Below are positions 14,324 through 20,397 of a stretch of 20,397 nt of DNA, in pieces (position 1 is the first letter of the stretch; each line of letters begins with the position of its first letter). Source of the stretch: Kiritimatiellia bacterium. GTDB taxonomy: Bacteria; Verrucomicrobiota; Kiritimatiellia; RFP12; UBA1067. The stretch spans positions 1 through 20,397 of the forward strand of contig CAJGDE010000024.1 in NCBI GenBank assembly GCA_904502135.1. The letters run 5' to 3'. Position numbers and translations under genes: made by a program. The notes below the pieces were generated by a model. It saw only the letters and a program-made list of their open reading frames with translations, searched no databases and had not been told where the DNA came from.

Positions 14324-14347
14324 GACGATTGCCATCGACTGCTGTCG
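14293..14347 (-). repeat. Degenerate decamer array in the rpsT-pgk spacer
   Basis: Minus-strand units starting CGA recur at 10-base steps (CGACAGCAGT, CGATGGCAAT, then after a 5-base interruption CGACGGCAAT and two more). On the plus strand CGATTGCCGTCG (14311-14322) and CGATTGCCATCG (14326-14337) are near-identical. Part of the array forms the hairpin arm at 14316-14323. Confidence 0.5.
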
Positions 14348-14371
14348 AAAGCGCTCGAAGTACCGATTGGT

Positions 14372-14662
14372 TTACTTAGCCTCTTCGGTCTTAGCCATCT
14401 TGTTGAGCTTCAACTGCGCACGGCTCTTCTTGCGGTCAGCCGTATTGCGCTTGATGATGCCCTTCTTGACAGCCTTATCAAGACCCGAAACGAATTCCTT
14501 GAACTTCTTCTCGGCGACTTCCTTATCGTTGGCATCAGCAGCCTTAAAGAGTTTCTTGTGCGAATCATGAAGCTTCGCCTTGCAGCTCGCATTACGCTTG
14601 CGAGCCTTTTCGTTCTGACGGTCACGTTTACGGGCGGCGCGGCCGCCTTTGATATTAGCCAT
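14372..14662 (-). CDS. rpsT: 30S ribosomal protein S20
   Basis: A 96-residue, strongly basic, all-helical primary-binding protein of the 30S subunit that contacts 16S rRNA. The family start MANIKGGRAARKRDRQNEKARKRN and the C-terminal pattern KKGIIKRNTADRKKSRAQLKLNK are clear, and the length is normal apart from a slightly extended C-terminus (MAKTEEAK). GAGGA lies about ten bases before the ATG at 14662. It has its own promoter (14702-14730) and a hairpin terminator before pgk, so it is probably transcribed on its own or with partial read-through into pgk. Confidence 0.95.
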   Translation of the reverse strand: MANIKGGRAARKRDRQNEKARKRNASCKAKLHDSHKKLFKAADANDKEVAEKKFKEFVSGLDKAVKKGIIKRNTADRKKSRAQLKLNKMAKTEEAK

Positions 14663-14701
14663 GTTGTTTAATCCTCTTCTTTGGAAAATGTAATATTGAG
14701 T

Positions 14702-14730
14702 ATTTTACTATTTTTGCCGAAATAACGCAA
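14702..14730 (-). promoter_or_regulatory. Promoter of rpsT
   Basis: The minus strand has TTGCGT (14730-14725), 17 bp, TAAAAT (14707-14702). The start site is predicted near 14695, giving a leader of about 33 bases that contains the Shine-Dalgarno sequence. Confidence 0.5.
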
Positions 14731-14771
14731 GGGGGTAATTTTAACTTTAATTGCGACGAACAAAAGGACGT

Positions 14772-16013
14772 TCAGACGCGACGAAACAGGTCTCTTACCG
14801 CGCACTTAAAATCAAATTTGCCCCGCGCATAATCAAGCGTAGGGAAGTTGCCGCGTTCATACAGGATTTCTCCATTGACCACCGTCATAGAAACATCGCT
14901 TGAACGCATTGAATTAACGATAAGGTTGGCGGTGTCGAGATCTGGCTCAAGATGTATGTTGTCTAAATCAACGACACACAAATCCGCAGGCGCCCCTTCG
15001 CGAAGCACACCCTCCACGTCTGGTCTTTTCAGCGCACGCGCTCCGTTGACGGTCGCCATCTCTATCACATCCCAGGCCGAAACAACTTGCGGATCCCGCT
15101 TAACTCCCTTATGGATGAGCGAAGCTAAATGCATTTCTTCAAACATGTCAAGATTGTCATTCGAGGCGCACCCATCCGTTCCTAATGCCACATTAACCCC
15201 CAATGCCAAAGCCTCGGGGATGCGGGCGAAACCAGAACCGAGTTTCATGTTGCTTGAAGGATTATGCACTAAAGTGACATTCTTCTCCTTCATGATCCTA
15301 AAGTCGTCATCGCTGCACCAGACACAATGCGCGGCATACGCACCGTTATCTAAGATGCCCGTTGAAGCGAGATACTCAATCGGTGTCATTCCATGGCGGG
15401 ATATACACTCGTCATGCTCTCTTTTCGTCTCGGAGACATGAACATGCAAGGGTCTATTCATTTCTTTTGTGGCCAACGCAAGAGAGCGGCAGAATTTTTC
15501 ATCCGTCAAATATTCGCTGTGAATGCATACATCTGCAATTGCGCCAGAGCCGCCCTTGTGCGAGCGTAAAAACTCTACGCATTCGTCAAGACGGCCATCG
15601 ACAAAATTCAGCCCCACGCGGCAGACATTGGCCTTCATCCCCGCTTCATTGAACACATCATAGGAAACATCCGGAAAATCATACATATCGGCAACGGCAG
15701 TTGTGCCGCAAGAGAGCATCTCCATCACACCCCAAAGAACACCTGCGCGGATGTCGTCGCGCGTCATCTTAGCCTCTACGGGAAAGATGGCCTCTTCAAG
15801 CCAGCGCTTTAAAGGGAGCCCCGAGCCGAGCCCGCGCACGAGAGTCATGGCGGTATGCCCATGACAATTGACAAGCCCCGGCATAACTATTTTATCGACT
15901 GTGCATTTTTTTTCAACAATCTTAGTTATGACGCCGCCTTCAATTTCGATGTCGCCATCAGCAATCCGACGACCGGGAAGAATCATCCGGGAATTTTGCA
16001 ATTTAAAGTTCAT
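14772..16013 (-). CDS. Amidohydrolase, MTA/SAH (or aminodeoxyfutalosine) deaminase family
   Basis: A 413-residue cytoplasmic metal-dependent deaminase of the TrzA/MtaD group. A composite beta-sandwich (about 1-48 and 350-413) encloses a TIM barrel. Metal and catalytic residues are all present: HGH (H51, H53) in MPGLVNCHGHTAMTLVRG, H192 with E195 in HVHVSE, H229 in AAHC and D280 in GTDGCASND. The family turns methylthioadenosine or S-adenosylhomocysteine into the inosine analogue; some members act on aminodeoxyfutalosine or other amines, so the substrate is not fixed. I chose the ATG at 16013 over an in-frame start at 16142: the 43 extra residues are not family-like and would span an extended -10 promoter that ends seven bases before this ATG. 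No Shine-Dalgarno sequence is present. It is divergent from the HU-like gene. Confidence 0.88.
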   Translation of the reverse strand: MNFKLQNSRMILPGRRIADGDIEIEGGVITKIVEKKCTVDKIVMPGLVNCHGHTAMTLVRGLGSGLPLKRWLEEAIFPVEAKMTRDDIRAGVLWGVMEMLSCGTTAVADMYDFPDVSYDVFNEAGMKANVCRVGLNFVDGRLDECVEFLRSHKGGSGAIADVCIHSEYLTDEKFCRSLALATKEMNRPLHVHVSETKREHDECISRHGMTPIEYLASTGILDNGAYAAHCVWCSDDDFRIMKEKNVTLVHNPSSNMKLGSGFARIPEALALGVNVALGTDGCASNDNLDMFEEMHLASLIHKGVKRDPQVVSAWDVIEMATVNGARALKRPDVEGVLREGAPADLCVVDLDNIHLEPDLDTANLIVNSMRSSDVSMTVVNGEILYERGNFPTLDYARGKFDFKCAVRDLFRRV

Positions 16014-16020
16014 CGCAAGG

Positions 16021-16029
16021 ATTATATCA
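16021..16029 (-). promoter_or_regulatory. Extended -10, near-leaderless promoter of the deaminase
   Basis: The minus strand reads TGATATAAT (16029-16021), a perfect TGnTATAAT, followed by seven bases and the ATG. The predicted +1 is 16014, one base before the start codon. No -35 match is evident. Confidence 0.6.
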
Positions 16030-16072
16030 TAATTAAAAACACTATGGTGAATGACTTTTTTTACACAACCTC

Positions 16073-16101
16073 TTGCATAAAGAAAAAAAATTAGATACAA
16101 T
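16073..16101 (+). promoter_or_regulatory. Promoter of the HU-like gene
   Basis: TTGCAT (16073-16078), 17-bp A-rich spacer, TACAAT (16096-16101). The start site is predicted near 16108, leaving a leader of about 47 bases that includes AAGGA upstream of the ATG. Confidence 0.6.
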
Positions 16102-16154
16102 ATGTAGCAAATCGTCTGGGAATGGTTCTCGGATGAAAACAAGGATCAAATAAG

Positions 16155-16457
16155 ATGGCTAAGAAAGAAGTCGTTCCCACAACCAAGAGCGGTATCATCA
16201 TGGCTCTCGCCGAAGCTGGCGAAGTCACCAAAAAGCAGGCTCTCGCGATGTACGATCGCCTCGTCGATCTCGCGATCAAGGGTGCCAAGCAGGAAGAAAA
16301 GGGTCTTATGCTCCCTGGCATCGGCAAGGTCAAGCTCGTCAAGCGTCCTGCTCGCATGGGTCGCAATCCCGCCACCGGCGAGACAATCAAGATCAAGGCC
16401 AAGAAGGTTGTCAAGCTCGTCGCTTGCAAGGCTCTTAAGGATGCTATCCTCGGCTAA
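16155..16457 (+). CDS. HU/IHF-family DNA-binding protein
   Basis: A 100-residue basic nucleoid protein. The N-terminal helical dimerisation part (about 8-50; KSGIIMALAEAGEVTKKQALAMYDRLVDLAIKG) is followed by the beta-arm signature PGIGKVKLVKRPARMGRNPATGETIKIKAKKVVKL (about 53-87), with the RMGRNPATGE arm tip that bends DNA by proline intercalation. Its length is normal and it has none of the Lys/Ala-rich tail seen in some relatives. HU versus IHF subunit cannot be decided. AAGGA lies about nine bases before the ATG. The codon choice is uniform and C-ending (CTC, GTC, AAG), as expected of a highly expressed gene, and a strong bidirectional terminator follows. Confidence 0.93.
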   Translation: MAKKEVVPTTKSGIIMALAEAGEVTKKQALAMYDRLVDLAIKGAKQEEKGLMLPGIGKVKLVKRPARMGRNPATGETIKIKAKKVVKLVACKALKDAILG

Positions 16458-16472
16458 GCCTTCTTTAATGCT

Positions 16473-16510
16473 AAAAAAAAGAACCGCGGAAATTCCGCGG
16501 TTCTTTTTTT
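16473..16510. terminator. Bidirectional intrinsic terminator between the HU-like gene and gdhA
   Basis: A long GC-rich stem (GAACCGCGG pairing with CCGCGGTTC) with an A/T loop, flanked by A8 (16473-16480) and T7 (16504-16510). It can end the plus-strand HU-like transcript and the minus-strand gdhA transcript. Confidence 0.92.
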
Positions 16511-16531
16511 GCTTTGAATTTGCCTTAAGCA

Positions 16532-17884
16532 TCAGAAGATGCCCTGCTCCATCATAGCGTTAGCGACTTTCATGAAGCCCGCAATATTCGCACCGGCGAC
16601 AAGGTCATAACCTAAACCGTACTCCTCGGCAGCCTTTGCAGATTCATCGTGAATGGTCTTCATCATCTTCTTGAGCTGATTGTCGACCTCTTCAGCCGTC
16701 CAAACGAGACGCTCGGAGTTCTGAGCCATTTCAAGCGCAGAGACGCCGACACCGCCAGCGTTAACCGCCTTTGAAGGAGCAACGATGATGCCCTTCTGCT
16801 CACGCAGATAGTTGAGAGCCTCGTTCGTCGTGGGCATGTTGGCGACTTCAATGTAATACTTAACGCCTGATTCGGCGATCTTCTTCGCCCAATCAAGGTC
16901 AACATCATTCTGCGTTGCCGCAGGCATGTAAACGTCAACATCCTTAACGCCCCAGCACTTCGTGGCGGGAACGAACTCGCAGCCGAACTTCTTGGCGTAA
17001 GGTTCGCAATGCATCGGATCGTTCGCGCGCATCTCAAGAATGTAGTTGAGCTTCTCTTCGGTGTTTACGCCGTCAGGGTCGTGGATATAGCCGTCAGGAC
17101 CAGCGAAATAAGTGACCTTTGCACCAAGATGCATGGCCTTCTTCATGATGCCCCAACCGACGTTGCCGTAACCGGAAATGGCAATGCGCTTACCCTCGAT
17201 GGAATCTCCCTCGTGAGCGAGAACTTCCTGGAGATAATACACCGCGCCGTAACCGGTAGCTTCCGGACGAATGAGAGAGCCGCCGTAGCTAAGACCTTTA
17301 CCCGTAAGAACGCCATTTTCCCAGACGCCTTTCAAGCGGCGGTACTGACCGTAGAGATAGCCGATTTCACGGCCACCAACGCCCATATCGCCAGCGGGCA
17401 CGTCAACATCCGGACCGATATAACGATAGAGGGCCGTCATGAAGCTCTGGCAGAAACGCATAACTTCAGCGGGGCTCTTTCCGGCAGGATCAAAGTCTGA
17501 ACCGCCCTTGCCGCCGCCGATCGGAAGACCGGTAAGCGAGTTCTTGAACGTCTGCTCAAAACCGAGGAACTTGATGATACCGGAATAAACGTTCTTCTGG
17601 AATCTGAGACCGCCCTTATAAGGACCGATAGCACCGTTAAACTGGCAGCGATAACCGATATTGGTGTGCGTTTTACCCTGATCGTCGGTCCAAACGACAC
17701 GGAACGTGAACATACGTTCAGGCTCGACCATACGACCGAGCAAATCAGCCTGTTCGTATTCAGGGTGCTTATCGACTACTGGAGAAAGCGAGCTCAATAC
17801 CTCTTCGACCGTCTGGACGAATTCTGGCTCGTTACTATGTTTCTCGCGCACATACGCGATTGTTTTTTCTACGTACTTGTTCAT
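16532..17884 (-). CDS. gdhA: Glutamate dehydrogenase, hexameric (probably NADP-dependent)
   Basis: A 450-residue enzyme that interconverts 2-oxoglutarate plus ammonium and glutamate in the cytoplasm. Domain I has GPYKGGLRF (K90), LPIGGGKGGSDFDP (catalytic K126) and DVPAGDMGVGGREIG (D166). Domain II is a Rossmann fold with ISGYGNVGWG (235-244). RPEATGYGAVYY (205-216) is the usual hinge signature. Length and motif order are those of the hexameric, usually biosynthetic, class. AAGGA lies eight bases before the ATG. The gene follows the TPR gene after 92 bp; that gap carries a 13-bp direct repeat (17905-17917 and 17951-17963) that may be regulatory. It ends at a strong terminator. Confidence 0.96.
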   Translation of the reverse strand: MNKYVEKTIAYVREKHSNEPEFVQTVEEVLSSLSPVVDKHPEYEQADLLGRMVEPERMFTFRVVWTDDQGKTHTNIGYRCQFNGAIGPYKGGLRFQKNVYSGIIKFLGFEQTFKNSLTGLPIGGGKGGSDFDPAGKSPAEVMRFCQSFMTALYRYIGPDVDVPAGDMGVGGREIGYLYGQYRRLKGVWENGVLTGKGLSYGGSLIRPEATGYGAVYYLQEVLAHEGDSIEGKRIAISGYGNVGWGIMKKAMHLGAKVTYFAGPDGYIHDPDGVNTEEKLNYILEMRANDPMHCEPYAKKFGCEFVPATKCWGVKDVDVYMPAATQNDVDLDWAKKIAESGVKYYIEVANMPTTNEALNYLREQKGIIVAPSKAVNAGGVGVSALEMAQNSERLVWTAEEVDNQLKKMMKTIHDESAKAAEEYGLGYDLVAGANIAGFMKVANAMMEQGIF

Positions 17885-17904
17885 TTTGTTTTCCTTGACG
17901 ACCC

Positions 17905-17963
17905 TTTAGAGATTATCATTAAGGTCATTATTGGTTTGGTTTTCCCGGGGTTTAGAGATTATC
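17905..17963. repeat. 13-bp direct repeat upstream of gdhA
   Basis: TTTAGAGATTATC occurs at 17905-17917 and again at 17951-17963, 46 bp apart. Read on the minus strand (GATAATCTCTAAA) each copy begins with a -10-like GATAAT. Copies are identical for exactly 13 bp. They may be twin regulator sites or duplicated promoter elements for gdhA. Confidence 0.6.
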
Positions 17964-17976
17964 GTGGGAATAAATC

Positions 17977-18642
17977 TTACTTATCCTTCTTCTCTTCGGC
18001 TGCAGGAGCCTTGGGAACAGGCGGCGTCTTAGTTGCAGGCTTTTCATAGCGCTTTACGACATCAATCGTCGCTTCGATGCGGGCCTTTGAAAGCTCATCG
18101 GCCTTATTTGCCTCAAGAAGCGCATCAAGACGGGCGAGAGCCTTCTTCTTATCGCCGCTCTGAGCGTAAGAGCGGGCAGCGCCGAGCTGGGCCGTAAGCG
18201 TAAGATAATTATCTGTATTGCCTTCGGCAAAAGCATCAAAAGCCTTGGCGGCCTCGTCAAACTTTCCGAGAGCCTCAAGACACTGGGCCTTACCGACTAC
18301 CGGAATATCCTCAAAACCTTCGAGCGGCTTTCCGACAAGGCCTTCATACACCGCAAGAGCCTCTTCGAAACGGGCATCGTCAAAGTAGCTCTTCGCAAGG
18401 CGGAGTTTAAGAGCCCCCGCGGCCTTTTCGGATGAAAAGCGAGAAACGGCCTCTTCCATCTCCGCTGTCGTGATTGAATTTACGAGAGCCTCGCTGGCCG
18501 CGGTCTTCACCGTCTCACGGTGGGTTTTCCAAGCGTACCAGCCGCCGTAAGCAATAGCAGCGACGGCCAAAAGCGCGACTATTTGCTTTCCGTCTTTTTC
18601 CCACCACTCGATAACGGGGATGAATTCAGGACTGACTTTCAT
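17977..18642 (-). CDS. Single-pass membrane protein with TPR repeats (YfgM-like)
   Basis: A 221-residue protein with a short N-terminal segment, one transmembrane helix (about 20-38; IVALLAVAAIAYGGWYAW), then tetratricopeptide-like helical pairs (about 75-195; KLRLAKSYFDDARFEEALAVYEGL, AQCLEALGKFDEAAKAFDAF, AARSYAQSGDKKKALARLDALL). The tail is rich in Pro, Lys, Ala and Glu. The arrangement is that of YfgM/TPR_21 proteins, which associate with the Sec translocon and periplasmic chaperones in E. coli; the role here is inferred from layout only. Its ATG overlaps the pcnB stop as ATGA, and AAAGGA lies about nine bases upstream within pcnB, so translation is coupled to the pcnB mRNA. Confidence 0.82.
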   Translation of the reverse strand: MKVSPEFIPVIEWWEKDGKQIVALLAVAAIAYGGWYAWKTHRETVKTAASEALVNSITTAEMEEAVSRFSSEKAAGALKLRLAKSYFDDARFEEALAVYEGLVGKPLEGFEDIPVVGKAQCLEALGKFDEAAKAFDAFAEGNTDNYLTLTAQLGAARSYAQSGDKKKALARLDALLEANKADELSKARIEATIDVVKRYEKPATKTPPVPKAPAAEEKKDK

Positions 18643-19838
18643 TGTTTATTTCCTTTCTCTTCATAAAGATCGGCCCATTCGTTAAGGACCTTTTCGTTGC
18701 GTTTTTCCGCTCGAGATATGATGCGATTATAATCAAGCGCATCAAGAAAATCTCGGTTGTAAATAAATCTTGATTTACCTTTCGCCGGATGCGTGGCAAG
18801 ACGCCGAGAACTCTCCAGCAGAAGAACGGCCGTAAAATAAGTGGCCTTCGGAATCTTCAGCGCCTGCATCATCAAAGACATAGCCCTTCTAGCGGAGCCC
18901 TCCTTGGTGTCTTTGCGGTAGATTCCTGTCATAAGAACAGCGGCTCGAATTGCATTTGAAACATCAAGCCCCTTTTCACTCATCATATTGTCGTACTCAT
19001 CAAGCATTTTAAGGTGCTTAAACGTGACCGACTTGACCCCACCGTCAGAATCGATGAATTTCGCGAGATCAGGAATCAAATCGCCCAAAAGCCCATACTG
19101 ATACATCTGCTTGAAAGCTTCGGCGCTGTGACCGTACGAAAAAAGCCTGAACACCTCCTCGCAGACGCGCGGGACGCTCGCGGTTAAAATGGCCGAGTGG
19201 TATTTCTTCATCGCCGCGGCCGTTTTCTTTTCTATTTTAAAGCCGAGCCTAGATGAGAACTTGATGGCCCGCATCATTCTTACCGGATCTTCTTGAAAAC
19301 GAATTTCACTATCGCCGATTGATCTGATAACCTTTTTCTTAAGGTCATCCATTCCGCCGACCCAGTCAATGACGGTAAAATCTTTGATGTTATAAAAAAG
19401 ACCGTTAACGGTAAAATCCCGCCTGTACGCATCGGTCTCGGGCGTACCGAAAGTATTGTCTTCAAAGGGCCCTTCCGAGGCGTGCTCTATGATTTCGCCG
19501 ACAGTCTGGGAATTTCGTCTGAATGTGGCAGTTTCTATAATCTTGTCGCGAAACTTGACGTGCGCGAGACGGAAACGTCGACCTATCAAGAAGCAATTTT
19601 TGAATGCGCTCTTGACCTCGTTAGGCTTGGCGCTTGTGCCGACATCAAAATCTTTAGGCTCGCGGCCGAGAAGCAGATCCCTTACTCCGCCGCCGACAAG
19701 ATAGGCCGTGTAACCAAGCGAGGAGAGACGATAAAGCACCTTGAGCGCGTCAGGATCAATATTCTTTCTGGAAACAGAATGATCCTGCCGCTTGTATATG
19801 ACAGGTAAGTTACTGCGCTTTTTCAAAAAACCGAACAT
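18639..19838 (-). CDS. pcnB: Poly(A) polymerase, class II nucleotidyltransferase
   Basis: A 399-residue nucleotidyltransferase that adds A residues to RNA 3' ends and so promotes decay. The PcnB-type start HSVSRKNIDPDALKVLYRL (20-38) precedes the active site LVGGGVRDLLLG and DFD (D63, D65). GRRFRLAHV, RRDFTVNGLFY and EDPVRMMRAIKFSSRLGF follow. The wording matches poly(A) polymerase better than CCA-adding enzyme, although this family is hard to separate. There is no HD domain and the C-terminus is basic. It begins 18 bp after def; no well-placed Shine-Dalgarno sequence is visible (AAGAGG lies about 16 bases upstream). Its TGA overlaps the TPR gene by 4 bp. Confidence 0.9.
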   Translation of the reverse strand: MFGFLKKRSNLPVIYKRQDHSVSRKNIDPDALKVLYRLSSLGYTAYLVGGGVRDLLLGREPKDFDVGTSAKPNEVKSAFKNCFLIGRRFRLAHVKFRDKIIETATFRRNSQTVGEIIEHASEGPFEDNTFGTPETDAYRRDFTVNGLFYNIKDFTVIDWVGGMDDLKKKVIRSIGDSEIRFQEDPVRMMRAIKFSSRLGFKIEKKTAAAMKKYHSAILTASVPRVCEEVFRLFSYGHSAEAFKQMYQYGLLGDLIPDLAKFIDSDGGVKSVTFKHLKMLDEYDNMMSEKGLDVSNAIRAAVLMTGIYRKDTKEGSARRAMSLMMQALKIPKATYFTAVLLLESSRRLATHPAKGKSRFIYNRDFLDALDYNRIISRAEKRNEKVLNEWADLYEEKGNKQ

Positions 19839-19856
19839 ATTCCAACAAACCGCCTC

Positions 19857-20396
19857 TTAGCGCACGCCCCCGTTTTGTTTCGCCAATCGCTTAAGTTTAG
19901 AAGCTACCGACAGGCGCTCTACAGCGGACATTCTGTCAACATACAAAACGCCATTGAGATGATCTATTTCATGCTGAAGGGCGCGAGCGAGAAATCCCTT
20001 GGCCGAAATCATCTGCGCCATATTGTTCTCGTCAAGATAACCTACCGTGACCATTTCAGCTCTCGTCAGCGAGCCGCCGACTCCGGGAAAACTCAAACAG
20101 CCCTCTTTATCGCGCTGAGAACCTTCTTGAGCGACGATCTCGGGATTGAAAAGTTTAAGAGGCATTGAAATCGGCGCGTTGAAAAGCTCCGCCTCCTCAT
20201 CTTCGCACCCTTCAGGTATATCGATAACGCAGACTTTCTCAAGGCGACCGACCTGTTGGGCGGCCAAACCGACTCCACCAGATTCATGCATCGTCTCAAG
20301 CATATCATCGGCAAGGCGACGAAGTTTATCGTCAACGAACTCCACGGCCTTCGCCTTTTCGCGCAGAACCTTCTCGCCGTATTTATAAACCTTCAT
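19857..20396 (-). CDS. def: Peptide deformylase
   Basis: A 179-residue metalloenzyme that removes the formyl group from the initiator methionine of new proteins. All three motifs are present: GVGLAAQQVG (41-50), EGCLSFPG (98-105, metal ligand C100) and QHEIDHLNG (141-149, H142, H146, catalytic E143). An acidic stretch (EGCEDEEAELFNAP, about 62-75) follows the second strand. The ATG is at 20396, one base from the window edge, and fits the family start (VYKYGEKVLR), so the protein is probably complete although its ribosome-binding site and promoter are outside. It is the first gene seen of the def-pcnB-TPR set. Confidence 0.95.
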   Translation of the reverse strand: MKVYKYGEKVLREKAKAVEFVDDKLRRLADDMLETMHESGGVGLAAQQVGRLEKVCVIDIPEGCEDEEAELFNAPISMPLKLFNPEIVAQEGSQRDKEGCLSFPGVGGSLTRAEMVTVGYLDENNMAQMISAKGFLARALQHEIDHLNGVLYVDRMSAVERLSVASKLKRLAKQNGGVR

Positions 20397-20397
20397 G

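Noticed and set aside
16014..16142. Longer start of the deaminase
   Set aside because: The 43 extra residues are a read-through of the divergent promoter region and are unlike the family.

Overview
This window looks like a chromosomal segment of an anaerobic bacterium of the PVC group, most likely a gut- or sediment-type Kiritimatiellota/Lentisphaerota relative (moderate to low confidence). The hints are a truncated exported EF-hand protein at the left edge, a BspA-type leucine-rich-repeat fragment with a C-terminal domain I associate with such genomes, and long low-complexity intergenic mosaics. The housekeeping genes alone do not fix the phylum. No tRNA, rRNA, CRISPR array, complete insertion sequence or prophage was seen.

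Layout. 1-296 is the 5' part of a minus-strand exported protein. 297-681 is a repeat-bearing intergenic region. dinB (682-1878, +) runs tail-to-tail into a compact six-gene minus-strand cluster, in transcription order aspS, a CPBP intramembrane protease, a BatA-like von Willebrand A protein, an RluA-type pseudouridine synthase, a DinG-type iron-sulfur helicase and rmuC (9561 down to 1858). Gaps between its genes run from -4 to 31 bp. 9606-12180 is the accessory part: a mosaic repeat region, a 5'-truncated BspA-like fragment, and a three-gene module (DUF3990, an uncharacterised ORF, DUF3791) with two ATGA overlaps. mtnN-like (12252-12863, +) faces pgk (-) across a shared terminator. rpsT (-), an MTA/SAH-type deaminase (-), an HU-like protein (+), gdhA (-) and the def-pcnB-TPR set (-) fill the rest.

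How the genes work together. Most encode core functions: aminoacylation, nascent-chain deformylation, RNA 3'-end tailing, glycolysis, ammonium assimilation and nucleoid architecture. dinB, dinG and rmuC group DNA-damage functions. The nucleosidase and deaminase could act in sequence on adenosyl by-products such as methylthioadenosine, S-adenosylhomocysteine or aminodeoxyfutalosine. The DUF3990 module is the best candidate for an under-described system; it resembles an ADP-ribosyltransferase-type toxin operon.

A recurrent signal is that several genes without a Shine-Dalgarno sequence (mtnN-like, batA-like, the deaminase, dinB and probably the partial gene at the left edge) have a good sigma-70 -10 box ending about 6-12 bases before the ATG. 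That predicts leaderless or nearly leaderless mRNAs. Genes such as aspS, rmuC, rpsT, gdhA and the HU gene instead carry clear Shine-Dalgarno sequences.
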